34,294 nt of DNA from Pseudomonadota bacterium (GTDB lineage: Bacteria; Pseudomonadota; Alphaproteobacteria; Rhizobiales; Beijerinckiaceae), in assembly GCA_023386155.1 (NCBI GenBank), contig JAEWKH010000059.1, positions 1-34,294 on the forward strand, read 5' to 3'. Shown piece by piece: positions 24,835-31,967 of this stretch. Position numbers and translations under genes: made by a program. Numbering within the stretch: the first letter of the stretch is position 1; the number at the start of each line of letters is the position of its first letter. Under the pieces are notes generated by a model. It had not been told where the DNA came from and searched no databases. It saw only the letters and a program-made list of their open reading frames with translations.

Positions 24835-25835
24835 TTCAGCCCCTCCAGATAACTTGCCAGAAGCTGAACCTCATCGGGCTCGAGCTGGATCGTCGGCATG
24901 TTCACCCCGGGTTTGACGCCGTGCGGATCGACGATCCAGGCCGCGATGTTGCCCCGCGTGGTTTCCAGAGTGCCCGCTCCGATGTAGCGGCGGCTTCCCA
25001 CATGGGTAAGGTCCGGCGCGACCTTGCCGCCGGCATCCGTGCCGCGGATCTGGTGGCACATGATGCAGGGCCTGGAGAGGAAGACCTCCATGCCGCGCTG
25101 ACGCTCCGGATCATTCGGCGGCATGGCGAATGACGCCTGTTGCGCGCGCCAGCGCTCGAAATCCTCCTTCGGCTCCGCAATGACGAGCATGCCCATATGG
25201 GCATGCTGAAGGCCGCAGAACTCCGCGCATTGACCGCGATACGTTCCGGGTCGGTCCGCCTGGATCTGAATCTGGTTCTGGCGCCCGGTGATCGCATCCA
25301 TCTTTCCGGTGAGACTCGGGACCCAGAACGAGTGGATCACATCGGAGGATTCGAGCTTGATCAGCACAGGCTCGCCAACCGGAATATGGATCTCGTTGGC
25401 CGTGGTGAAGACGCGGCTCGGCTGGGGATCTTCGTAGGTGACCTTCCACCACCATTGCTGCCCGGTGACCAGCAACGTCAATGCCCCATCCTTATGGGCG
25501 AACAGCACCTTCTGGGCCGCATAGCTCAGGCCCGTCAGGGAAACGACTGTCACGAGGGTCAGGGCGATGGCGACGGAGATCGTGACGGTCATCCGCCGCT
25601 CTGTCCGGGAATCCGTCTCCAACGGATCCGCATCGGCCGCGCGCCTCCTGCGCAGCGCCAGGACGAGGGCGATCATGGTCAGGACCCATACCGTGGCCAG
25701 GACGGACACGAAGATCCAGAACATGTCGGCGAGCGTACGTGCCGAGGGCCCATGGGCGTCGAGCGCCGATTGCCAGCTTTGGCAGCCTCCGAGGGGAAGG
25801 ACGGCAAGGAAGAGGAATGGGCCGATCCTTCTCAT
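24831..25835 (-). CDS. coxM: cytochrome c oxidase subunit II with fused cytochrome c domain (CoxM-like, caa3 type)
   Basis: 334 residues. The N-terminus is a lipoprotein leader (AVLPLGGC, Cys18). Two membrane segments (about 36-61 and 83-105) precede the periplasmic cupredoxin domain with a complete CuA site: His168, Cys203, Glu205, Cys207, His211 and Met214 (CAEFCGLQHAHM), plus the aromatic QQWWWK that passes electrons on. A C-terminal class I cytochrome domain has CIMCH (257-261) and an axial Met in VNMPT. It receives electrons from the operon's cytochromes and delivers them to subunit I. ATG at 25835 is preferred because the lipoprotein leader starts there, eight bases after the previous gene; it overlaps coxN by four bases. 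Confidence 0.95.
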   Translation of the reverse strand: MRRIGPFLFLAVLPLGGCQSWQSALDAHGPSARTLADMFWIFVSVLATVWVLTMIALVLALRRRRAADADPLETDSRTERRMTVTISVAIALTLVTVVSLTGLSYAAQKVLFAHKDGALTLLVTGQQWWWKVTYEDPQPSRVFTTANEIHIPVGEPVLIKLESSDVIHSFWVPSLTGKMDAITGRQNQIQIQADRPGTYRGQCAEFCGLQHAHMGMLVIAEPKEDFERWRAQQASFAMPPNDPERQRGMEVFLSRPCIMCHQIRGTDAGGKVAPDLTHVGSRRYIGAGTLETTRGNIAAWIVDPHGVKPGVNMPTIQLEPDEVQLLASYLEGLK

Positions 25836-25842
25836 CTTCGCC

Positions 25843-26403
25843 TCACTGAGGCATCTGAGCCGATGGCGGAACCTGCCCGCCATCGATCACTTCGCCCGGC
25901 GGCCTGCGCTGCTCGGCCGGGCCCGGGCTCATGGCATCCCTGCGGCTCGGCGCTGCCGGCTTGGGCACGTTGCGCCCCATGGAGCGGATATAGGCGGCGA
26001 TCTGCCAGATCTGATCGTCGGGGATCTTGCCGCGGAACGAAGGCATGCCGTTCGGCCGGCCCTCGCGGATCGTCTGCACGATGTTCTCGATCTGCCCGCC
26101 ATAGATCCAGCGATCATCCATGAGCGCGGGGCCGGAATCGCCACCGCCATTGGCATGGCAGCCATTGCAGTTGAACCACGCATAGAGCCGCTGTCCCTGC
26201 GAGATATGATAAGCGTTCTCCTCGTATTCCTTGGCTAGGCCGGATCTCTGCTCTGTCGGGCCACCGGGCCCGGCGGACAGGGGCACCATCGCGATCTTCT
26301 CGCTCGACTCGGCCGTGATCGGATTGGCGCGGAATTCGCGATCCTCCCGCTCGCAGGCGGCAAGGGCGAGGGCGGCAAGGAACAGAAGCGGAAGCCGTCT
26401 CAC
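25843..26403 (-). CDS. lipoprotein c-type cytochrome, probable electron acceptor of the second PQQ dehydrogenase
   Basis: 186 residues. A lipoprotein signal (LFLAALALAAC, Cys17) anchors it to a membrane. The cytochrome domain has CNGCH (79-83) preceded by RLYAWFNCNGCH and followed by a candidate axial Met in NGMPSFRG, like cytochromes that partner PQQ dehydrogenases. The C-terminal 35 residues are Pro/Arg-rich and probably flexible. Start is GTG at 26403, overlapping the stop of the XoxJ-like gene (GTGA). Lying between the dehydrogenase pair and the oxidase genes, it likely carries electrons from reduced PQQ to the CuA/cytochrome c subunit. The route is inferred from gene order. Confidence 0.9.
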   Translation of the reverse strand: MRRLPLLFLAALALAACEREDREFRANPITAESSEKIAMVPLSAGPGGPTEQRSGLAKEYEENAYHISQGQRLYAWFNCNGCHANGGGDSGPALMDDRWIYGGQIENIVQTIREGRPNGMPSFRGKIPDDQIWQIAAYIRSMGRNVPKPAAPSRRDAMSPGPAEQRRPPGEVIDGGQVPPSAQMPQ

Positions 26404-27224
26404 GGCCCGCGCCCAGCCTGCTTCCTGCCGCCATCGAGGCGAGGAACCCCGTAGGCGGCGAGAACGGCATCGACATCCGGCCGCCGCCGGGCGAGTGCCG
26501 CATCGATCTCCTGGCGCAGCGCCTCATCCTCCTTCCTCACGGCCATGGAAATATCGAACGCCATGGGAAGCTGCGGCCCATCGAAGATCGGACTCACGGG
26601 TGCAATCTTCAGCGGGACGCCTTCGCGCCCAGCAAAGTACCCGCCGAGGGGTCCCCAGACGATGGCGACGTCGATCTCTGCATCCGCCAGAGCCTTGAGA
26701 ATGCGCGCGGGCGGATTGGGATCGCTGTAGTCGCCGTAGATCATGAAGCCGCGCACATTGTCCACGATGCCGCGACGGGAGAGCGCGTGCGCCGGCGGCG
26801 TGTTCGAACCGTCGTCACCGATGAGGTGCACGCCGATCTTCACCTCGTGAAGAACCGGATCGTCGAACGACACGATATCGGGGCCATCGGCACGGGTCAC
26901 GAACACATAGGACGAGCGGTAATACGGCGCAGTCGTACGCACGCCTTCGAGATTGGCCGGGAGGCCCGGCACCAGATCGCAGGCCTCGGCCTTCAGGGTG
27001 TTGCGCAGGAAGCCGCGACGCTGCGCCCACCAGACATAGTGGAGCTCCGCGCCGATTTCCTGGGCAATCAGTGAAACGATCCTGTTCTCGAACCCTTCGC
27101 CCGCCTCGTTGGAGAACGGCAGGTTGTTGGGATCGGCGCAGACGCGAAGCTCGCGGGCCTGAACGCCGCCGGCGATCGTCAACAGTCCGGCAAGAACGGC
27201 CACTCTAAGGAAGCTTGAACACAT
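26400..27224 (-). CDS. XoxJ/MoxJ-like periplasmic protein of the second PQQ dehydrogenase
   Basis: 274 residues with a signal peptide (AVLAGLLTIAGGVQA). The mature start LRVCADPNNLPFSNEAGEGFENRI is nearly the same as in the xoxJ product at 7183-8034, and the later YVFVTR and VAIVWGPLGGYFAG segments also correspond. It belongs to the quinoprotein dehydrogenase-associated branch of solute-binding proteins. ATG at 27224 has GGGAGGAA upstream and overlaps the dehydrogenase gene by 20 bases, implying coupled expression. It probably assists maturation of the dehydrogenase encoded just before it. The two proteins are clearly paralogous but well diverged, so each dehydrogenase appears to keep its own partner. 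Confidence 0.9.
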   Translation of the reverse strand: MCSSFLRVAVLAGLLTIAGGVQARELRVCADPNNLPFSNEAGEGFENRIVSLIAQEIGAELHYVWWAQRRGFLRNTLKAEACDLVPGLPANLEGVRTTAPYYRSSYVFVTRADGPDIVSFDDPVLHEVKIGVHLIGDDGSNTPPAHALSRRGIVDNVRGFMIYGDYSDPNPPARILKALADAEIDVAIVWGPLGGYFAGREGVPLKIAPVSPIFDGPQLPMAFDISMAVRKEDEALRQEIDAALARRRPDVDAVLAAYGVPRLDGGRKQAGRGP

Positions 27225-29025
27225 AGAGCGTTCCTCCCTTGGTGGTGACGTTCTTCAAGTCCCGCATGGCATTGACGAAGCCCTTGGCAGCCGTTCCGTC
27301 ACGCGGGTCGAGATCATTGGACACGATGGCTCCGGCCCAGCCGCCGACGCCTGACAGGATCGCCACATATTGCTTGCCGTCCGGCCCGCGATAGGTGGTC
27401 GGCTGGCCGATGATGCCTGAATCGGTCTTGAACTGCCACAGAACCTCGCCGCTGCGGGCATGGACGGCCTTGAACCAACTGTCCATGGTTCCGTAGAACA
27501 CGACATCGCCTGCCGTGGCGATCGCGCCGCTCCACAGCGGAAAGCGCTCATTGATGGTCCAGAGTTCCTTGCCTTCCCGGATATCCCAGGCGGTGAACTC
27601 GCCCATGTGGCCACCGGGCCCCGGATACATGCGGACTTCGGCGCCGACATAGGGCGTTCCGGCGATGTAGTTGGGCTCGACGCTCTCCCAGTCCATGCAC
27701 ATGTTCATGTGTGGAATGTAGAGGATCCCGGTCTTGTGGGAGAAAGCGCTCGGGTTCCAGTCCTTCGCCCCGGGAGCGGTGGGGCAGATGTCGCGCACCA
27801 CGCGGTTGTTCACCGGTTCCTTCTCGGAGTTGTACTGGATTCGCCCCGTCTTGAGGTCCACGCCGGTCACGGCCGTGAGCGCATGGAAGGGTTTCGCGGA
27901 GAGCACCTCGCCCGTGGTCCGGTCGATCACATAGAGAAAGCCCGTCCGTCCCGGATGGACAAGAACCTTGCGGGGCTTTCCTTCCCATTCCATGTCGAGC
28001 AGGATCAGCTCGTTGATGGTGTCCCAGTCATGGAGATCGTGGGGCGCGGTCTGATAGAACCAGCGCGCCTCGCCGGTGTCCGGATCGCGGGCGAAGATGC
28101 CCGCCGTCCACTTGTTGTCGCCGGGACGCTGGTTGGCGTTCCAGGGCCCCGGGTTGCCCGTCCCGTGATAGAGAAGGTTGAGTTCCGGGTCATAGGACAG
28201 CCAGCCCCAGACCGTTCCCCCGCCCTGCTGCCAGGCATCCGGCGGCCAAGTGGTCACGCCGAGATCCTTGCCCTTGTCGCTGTCATAGAAAGGCTTGAAG
28301 CTCGGGCCGATCCTCACGTCCTGATCCGGACCGGTGTTGTAAGCTTTCCAGACGCTCTGCCCGGAATTGATATCGAGCGCCTGAATCCAGCCTCGCACCC
28401 CGTATTCGCCGCCCGAGATGCCGACGATCACCTTGTCCTTCACGACCAGGGGAGCCATCGTCATGGTCTCGCCCCGGTTGATGTCGCCGAGCTTGGTCCT
28501 CCAGACCTCCTCCCCGGTATCCGCGTTCACCGCCACCACATGGGCATCGAGCGTCGTGAAGACGATCCGGCCGTTGGCAAAGGTGGGGCCGCGGTTGACC
28601 ACGTCACAGCAGGCCACGCCCTGCGCGGCCGCGGCCGGCTTCGGGTTGTACTGCCACTTCAGCGGCGCGCCGGGCTGGGTCAGGTCCAGGGCATAGAGGA
28701 TGTTGGGATAGGGAGAGAGCACGTACATCGTGCCGCCGATCACGAGCGGGGCCGATTCCTGCCCTTTGTTGACCCCGGTCGAGAAGGTGAAGGCCACCTG
28801 GAGGTTCTTGACGGTTTCGGTGTTGATCTCGGACAGGTCGCTGTAGCGGGTGGATGCATAATTCTTCTGCGGGATCATCCACTGTCCGTCTTCGGGCGCA
28901 GAGGCGAAGGATGGCGCCGCGGGCTGCGGGGAGGATGGCTGGGCTTGAATCGGGGAAGACGGCTGAAGAACCAGTGCAAGGGCCAATGCAAGGGCCGGGA
29001 CGAAGGCAAGGCGAGATCCACCCAA
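27205..29025 (-). CDS. PQQ-dependent alcohol dehydrogenase, XoxF-like, predicted lanthanide-type
   Basis: 606 residues. A long hydrophobic signal peptide (ALALALALVLQP) and a Pro/Ser-rich linker precede the eight-bladed quinoprotein domain. It has vicinal cysteines 139-140 (VACCDVVNRG), Glu207 (GGEYGVRG), Asn291 (HGTGNPGPW), and Asp333-Trp-Asp335 in HDWDTINE. Asp335 takes the place of the extra lanthanide ligand of XoxF, but the surrounding residues (DTINE against DGVNE) differ, so the substrate may not be methanol. No heme motif is present, so electrons must leave through a separate cytochrome. The start is TTG at 29025, with GGAG seven bases before it and no better start in frame. It begins the block of overlapping genes that leads to the oxidase. 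Confidence 0.93.
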   Translation of the reverse strand: MGGSRLAFVPALALALALVLQPSSPIQAQPSSPQPAAPSFASAPEDGQWMIPQKNYASTRYSDLSEINTETVKNLQVAFTFSTGVNKGQESAPLVIGGTMYVLSPYPNILYALDLTQPGAPLKWQYNPKPAAAAQGVACCDVVNRGPTFANGRIVFTTLDAHVVAVNADTGEEVWRTKLGDINRGETMTMAPLVVKDKVIVGISGGEYGVRGWIQALDINSGQSVWKAYNTGPDQDVRIGPSFKPFYDSDKGKDLGVTTWPPDAWQQGGGTVWGWLSYDPELNLLYHGTGNPGPWNANQRPGDNKWTAGIFARDPDTGEARWFYQTAPHDLHDWDTINELILLDMEWEGKPRKVLVHPGRTGFLYVIDRTTGEVLSAKPFHALTAVTGVDLKTGRIQYNSEKEPVNNRVVRDICPTAPGAKDWNPSAFSHKTGILYIPHMNMCMDWESVEPNYIAGTPYVGAEVRMYPGPGGHMGEFTAWDIREGKELWTINERFPLWSGAIATAGDVVFYGTMDSWFKAVHARSGEVLWQFKTDSGIIGQPTTYRGPDGKQYVAILSGVGGWAGAIVSNDLDPRDGTAAKGFVNAMRDLKNVTTKGGTLYVFKLP

Positions 29026-29138
29026 GATGGTTCTCCGGAACGCTTGGACGCGCCATTTCGGCTGCGATTCTTAACTGATCAGCTTCCGCTATGTTCCCGA
29101 GAATGTGATCCCGCTCTCAGGGAACCCCATTGGAACCT

Positions 29139-29306
29139 TCAGCGCCAGGATTCCCGAACAGGAATGCCGTACTCGTTGGACGCTGCAACGAGAATAGCGG
29201 CGCCGGCTGCCGCCAGAAACCCGATCAGGAGAAGCGTGACCAGAAAGCCTGGATCGCGAAAAATTCGAAAGTCCTTTCGCAATGAGCTGGCGGGCGGCTC
29301 TGCCAT
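29139..29306 (-). CDS. 55-residue single-span membrane protein at the head of the dehydrogenase-oxidase operon
   Basis: Read by eye on the minus strand. ATG at 29306 leads to TGA at 29141-29139, with an in-frame stop three codons upstream that fixes the N-terminus. A charged N-terminal part (SSLRKDFRIFRDPGF) precedes a hydrophobic helix (FLVTLLLIGFLAAAGAAILVAA, about 21-42) and a short tail NEYGIPVRESWR. Positive charges before the helix predict the N-terminus inside and the tail in the periplasm. The ribosome binding site is weak (GGTGATC). It is 113 bases before the PQQ dehydrogenase on the same strand. Its composition looks like a real small oxidase-type or regulatory membrane peptide, but no family was recognised. 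Confidence 0.6.
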   Translation of the reverse strand: MAEPPASSLRKDFRIFRDPGFLVTLLLIGFLAAAGAAILVAASNEYGIPVRESWR

Positions 29307-29489
29307 CGTCGATCACCGGGAAGGGTCGTACCGTTGAGGCAACCGGAAAGATCAGACCTTGTTCCGGCATTCTCCTCTGTAAAGTGTGCATCGTTGTGCG
29401 AGGGGAACCGGGTCGATTTATCGATGACGCCGCCCGTCGGGACTGCGCGATACGCCAGGACGGAGAAGGGCTTCACGGGCATTATCCTT

Positions 29490-29518
29490 TTGTCAAACTT
29501 TTCTGTTCAACGCAGTAT
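29490..29518 (+). promoter_or_regulatory. candidate promoter of the arginase gene
   Basis: TTGTCA (29490-29495) and CAGTAT (29513-29518) are separated by 17 bases in an AT-rich stretch. Transcription would start near 29525, about 33 bases before the arginase ATG. The -10 match is only partial. Confidence 0.35.
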
Positions 29519-29557
29519 GACGGCCTGTTGGCCTGGCAGAACCCGAGGGAGAACGGG

Positions 29558-30508
29558 ATGACATCGAAGCCGTGCATCGTTCTGGGTGTCCCCGTGCAGG
29601 AGGGCGCCGGCCGGCTCGGCTGTGACATGGGCCCGAGCGCGTTTCGGACGGCCGGCCTGATCACCGAGCTGCAAAACCTCGGCTATGCCGTGGAGGACCG
29701 AGGCAACATCGCGCCCCGGCCGCTCCGGAACGCCCGGCATCCGAACCCGGCCATCAAGGCGCTGCCGGAAACCGTCGCCTGGACAGAAGCCATCTCGGAG
29801 GCGGCCTATCAGGCAAGCGGCGCCGGGATGCCGATCTTCGTCGGTGGCGACCACAGCCTCTCGGCCGGTTCGATGACCGGGCTCGCCCGCCGCGCAGCGG
29901 AGGAAGGCCGGGAATTCTTCGTTCTGTGGCTCGACTCGCATCCGGACTTCCATAGCCTGGACACGACCACGAGCGGCAACCTGCACGGCGTGCCGATGGC
30001 CTATGCAACAGGTCTTCCCGGGTTCGAGGGCTACTTTCCCGCGCCTGCCGCTCCGATCAAGCCGCAGAACGTCTGCATGATGGGCATCCGCAGCGTCGAT
30101 CCTGCCGAGCGTTCGGCCTTACAGACGGCAGGGGTGACGGTTCACGACATGCGGTCCATCGACGAGAACGGTGTCGTGTCGCTTCTCGATGCTTTCCTGA
30201 AGCGTGTCGCGGCGGCCAACGGGGTTCTCCATGTGAGTCTCGACGTGGACTTCCTCGACCCCGTGATCGCGCCCGGCGTCGGCACCACCGTTCCCGGCGG
30301 CGCGACCTTCCGCGAGGCGCATCTCATCATGGAGATCCTTCACGACAGCGGTCTCGTGGGCAGCCTCGATCTGGTCGAACTGAATCCGTTCCTCGACGAG
30401 CGCGGCCGCACGGCCCTGCTCATGGTCGATCTCGTCGCGAGCCTTATGGGGCGGCGGGTGCTGGATCGTCCCACGCAGAGCTATCGTTACACGCCCAGGT
30501 TCGGTTGA
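29558..30508 (+). CDS. rocF: arginase (ureohydrolase family)
   Basis: 316 residues, normal for arginase, which hydrolyses L-arginine to ornithine and urea with a binuclear manganese centre in the cytoplasm. Metal ligands are visible: His99 in GGDHS, Asp126, His128 and Asp130 in DSHPDFH, and Asp229 and Asp231 in LDVDFLDP. The stretch APGVGTTVPGG and the C-terminal SLDLVELNPFLDERGRTA are typical. The residue after DF is His rather than the Asn of animal arginases; related ureohydrolases vary here, so another guanidino substrate is possible. ATG at 29558 follows GAGGGAGAA; the frame is open further upstream but without family similarity. No ornithine or urea pathway gene is adjacent. Confidence 0.9.
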   Translation: MTSKPCIVLGVPVQEGAGRLGCDMGPSAFRTAGLITELQNLGYAVEDRGNIAPRPLRNARHPNPAIKALPETVAWTEAISEAAYQASGAGMPIFVGGDHSLSAGSMTGLARRAAEEGREFFVLWLDSHPDFHSLDTTTSGNLHGVPMAYATGLPGFEGYFPAPAAPIKPQNVCMMGIRSVDPAERSALQTAGVTVHDMRSIDENGVVSLLDAFLKRVAAANGVLHVSLDVDFLDPVIAPGVGTTVPGGATFREAHLIMEILHDSGLVGSLDLVELNPFLDERGRTALLMVDLVASLMGRRVLDRPTQSYRYTPRFG

Positions 30509-30617
30509 GCCGTTGCCAGAGGTCGGCGCGATGCTCCAGGAAGGACACAGGAGCACGCGCTTGCCATGACGCCATCAGCCCCGAGGCGACGGCTGTTCGT
30601 CATCGCGCATGCGGTGC

Positions 30618-31967
30618 CTAATCCTCACGGAAGGCCCGGTTGAAGCTGTCCATCACGGGGCGCAGCATGTAGCCGGCTGCGGTGAACCTGCCGGTCTTGA
30701 TCAGGACCTCGACCGGCATGCCGGCCATGACCTCGACGCCCGGCAGAGAGGACAGGGAACTCTCGTCGAGGCGGATGCGCGCGGTGTAATAGGTGCGCTC
30801 GGTGGCCTTGTCCGTCAGCCGGTCGGCCGAGACATAAGTGAGCGTGCCGTCCACCGGCGGGACGCGGCGGTGCTTATAGGGCATGAGTCTGACCTGGGCC
30901 GGCTGCCCGGGGTGGACGACGTCGATGTCGTCGGGCCTCACCTGGGCGGTGATGATCAGGCGGTCGTGCTTCGGCACGAGGTCGAGCAATGGCTGTCCTT
31001 CCGCGACGACGCCGCCGGGCGTCCGGACCCTGAGATCGGTCACGACACCGTCCTCCGGCGCACGCACCTGCGTCCGTGTGAGGACATCCTGAGCCGCCTC
31101 GGAGCGTTCCGAGAGCTGGAACACGAGCGCCTGGACTTCACGCAGGCTCTGGGCGATCTCGGCCTCCCGGTCGCTGCGCAGCTTGAGGATCTGGGCATTG
31201 GCTTCGCCCACGCCCTGTTCGGCCCGCGCCATCTCTTCCTGCGCCTGGCCCCGCCTTCCGTCGATCTCGGCCTGCTCCCGTTCGAGCTGCAGCTTGCGCG
31301 GCTGGGCGATGACGCCCCTGGCAACGAGCGGCGCGATGGACTCCATCTCTCTCTTGATGATTTCGGCCCGCTTCTCCGCAGCGCTCACCTGATAGCGCAG
31401 CCCCAGCATCTGGCGCGAAATCTGCTGCTGCCGCTGCACCAGCACGGCGAGTTGCGACTGATAGAGCTGGCGGCGGCTGGTGAAGATGCGCTGCTGGCCG
31501 GATAGGATCTCGGCAAGAGCGGGATCCTTTTCCGCCGTCCAGCGCAAGGGGAGCGGGAACAGGATGGTGTCGTGCCCGTCACGTTCGGCGAGAAGCCGCG
31601 CCTCGCGGGCCTGCGCCTCGCGGAGCTGGCCCTGGAGCGCCTGCGCCGTCGCCCTGGCCCTGGTGTCGTCGAGCTGGATCAGCGGTTGGCCGGCCGTCAC
31701 GGCATCGCCGTCCTTCACGAGGATCTTGGCAACGATGCCTCCTTCGAGATGCTGCACGACCTTGCGGCTGCTCTCGGCCTCGACCGATCCTATCGCGATG
31801 GCGGCGCTTTCGAGCGGCGCGGTGGTCGACCAGATCCCGAAGCCGCCGATGAACACCACCACGAGCCCGAAGGCGGTCGCCGTCAGCCACCTGATCCGCT
31901 GGAACGGCGTGGGCGGCGGCGGCGGCAGAATATCGGAGAGGTCGATGACGGGAGAGGTCTTGGCCAT
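30618..31967 (-). CDS. type I secretion periplasmic adaptor subunit (HlyD/PrtE family)
   Basis: 449 residues. A short Pro-rich cytoplasmic N-terminus (DILPPPPPTPFQRIRW) precedes one membrane helix (about 30-48), then a biotinyl-lipoyl-like half motif (VVQHLEGGIVAKILVKDGD), a long coiled coil (about 100-300, with many Glu/Gln/Arg heptads), the second lipoyl half (VRAPEDGVVTDLRVRTPGG) and the beta-barrel with GMPVEVLIKTG. This is the membrane fusion protein of type I secretion. ATG at 31967 overlaps the exporter stop by one base (TGATG), setting the start. It links the inner-membrane ABC exporter to a TolC-like outer membrane channel, which is not encoded in this window. Confidence 0.94.
   Translation of the reverse strand: MAKTSPVIDLSDILPPPPPTPFQRIRWLTATAFGLVVVFIGGFGIWSTTAPLESAAIAIGSVEAESSRKVVQHLEGGIVAKILVKDGDAVTAGQPLIQLDDTRARATAQALQGQLREAQAREARLLAERDGHDTILFPLPLRWTAEKDPALAEILSGQQRIFTSRRQLYQSQLAVLVQRQQQISRQMLGLRYQVSAAEKRAEIIKREMESIAPLVARGVIAQPRKLQLEREQAEIDGRRGQAQEEMARAEQGVGEANAQILKLRSDREAEIAQSLREVQALVFQLSERSEAAQDVLTRTQVRAPEDGVVTDLRVRTPGGVVAEGQPLLDLVPKHDRLIITAQVRPDDIDVVHPGQPAQVRLMPYKHRRVPPVDGTLTYVSADRLTDKATERTYYTARIRLDESSLSSLPGVEVMAGMPVEVLIKTGRFTAAGYMLRPVMDSFNRAFRED

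Noticed and set aside
27460..29337. Plus-strand open frame of 625 residues
   Set aside because: Antisense of the PQQ dehydrogenase with shadow-type composition.
29089..29391. Minus-strand 100-residue frame near the 55-residue peptide
   Set aside because: Ser/Arg-rich without a leader or helix and its best ATG is too close to the purine-rich site; the other frame gives a coherent membrane peptide.
29558..30508. Arginase considered as agmatinase or formimidoylglutamase
   Set aside because: Length and C-terminal motifs fit arginase best by eye, though the His after the DSHPDF segment leaves some doubt.
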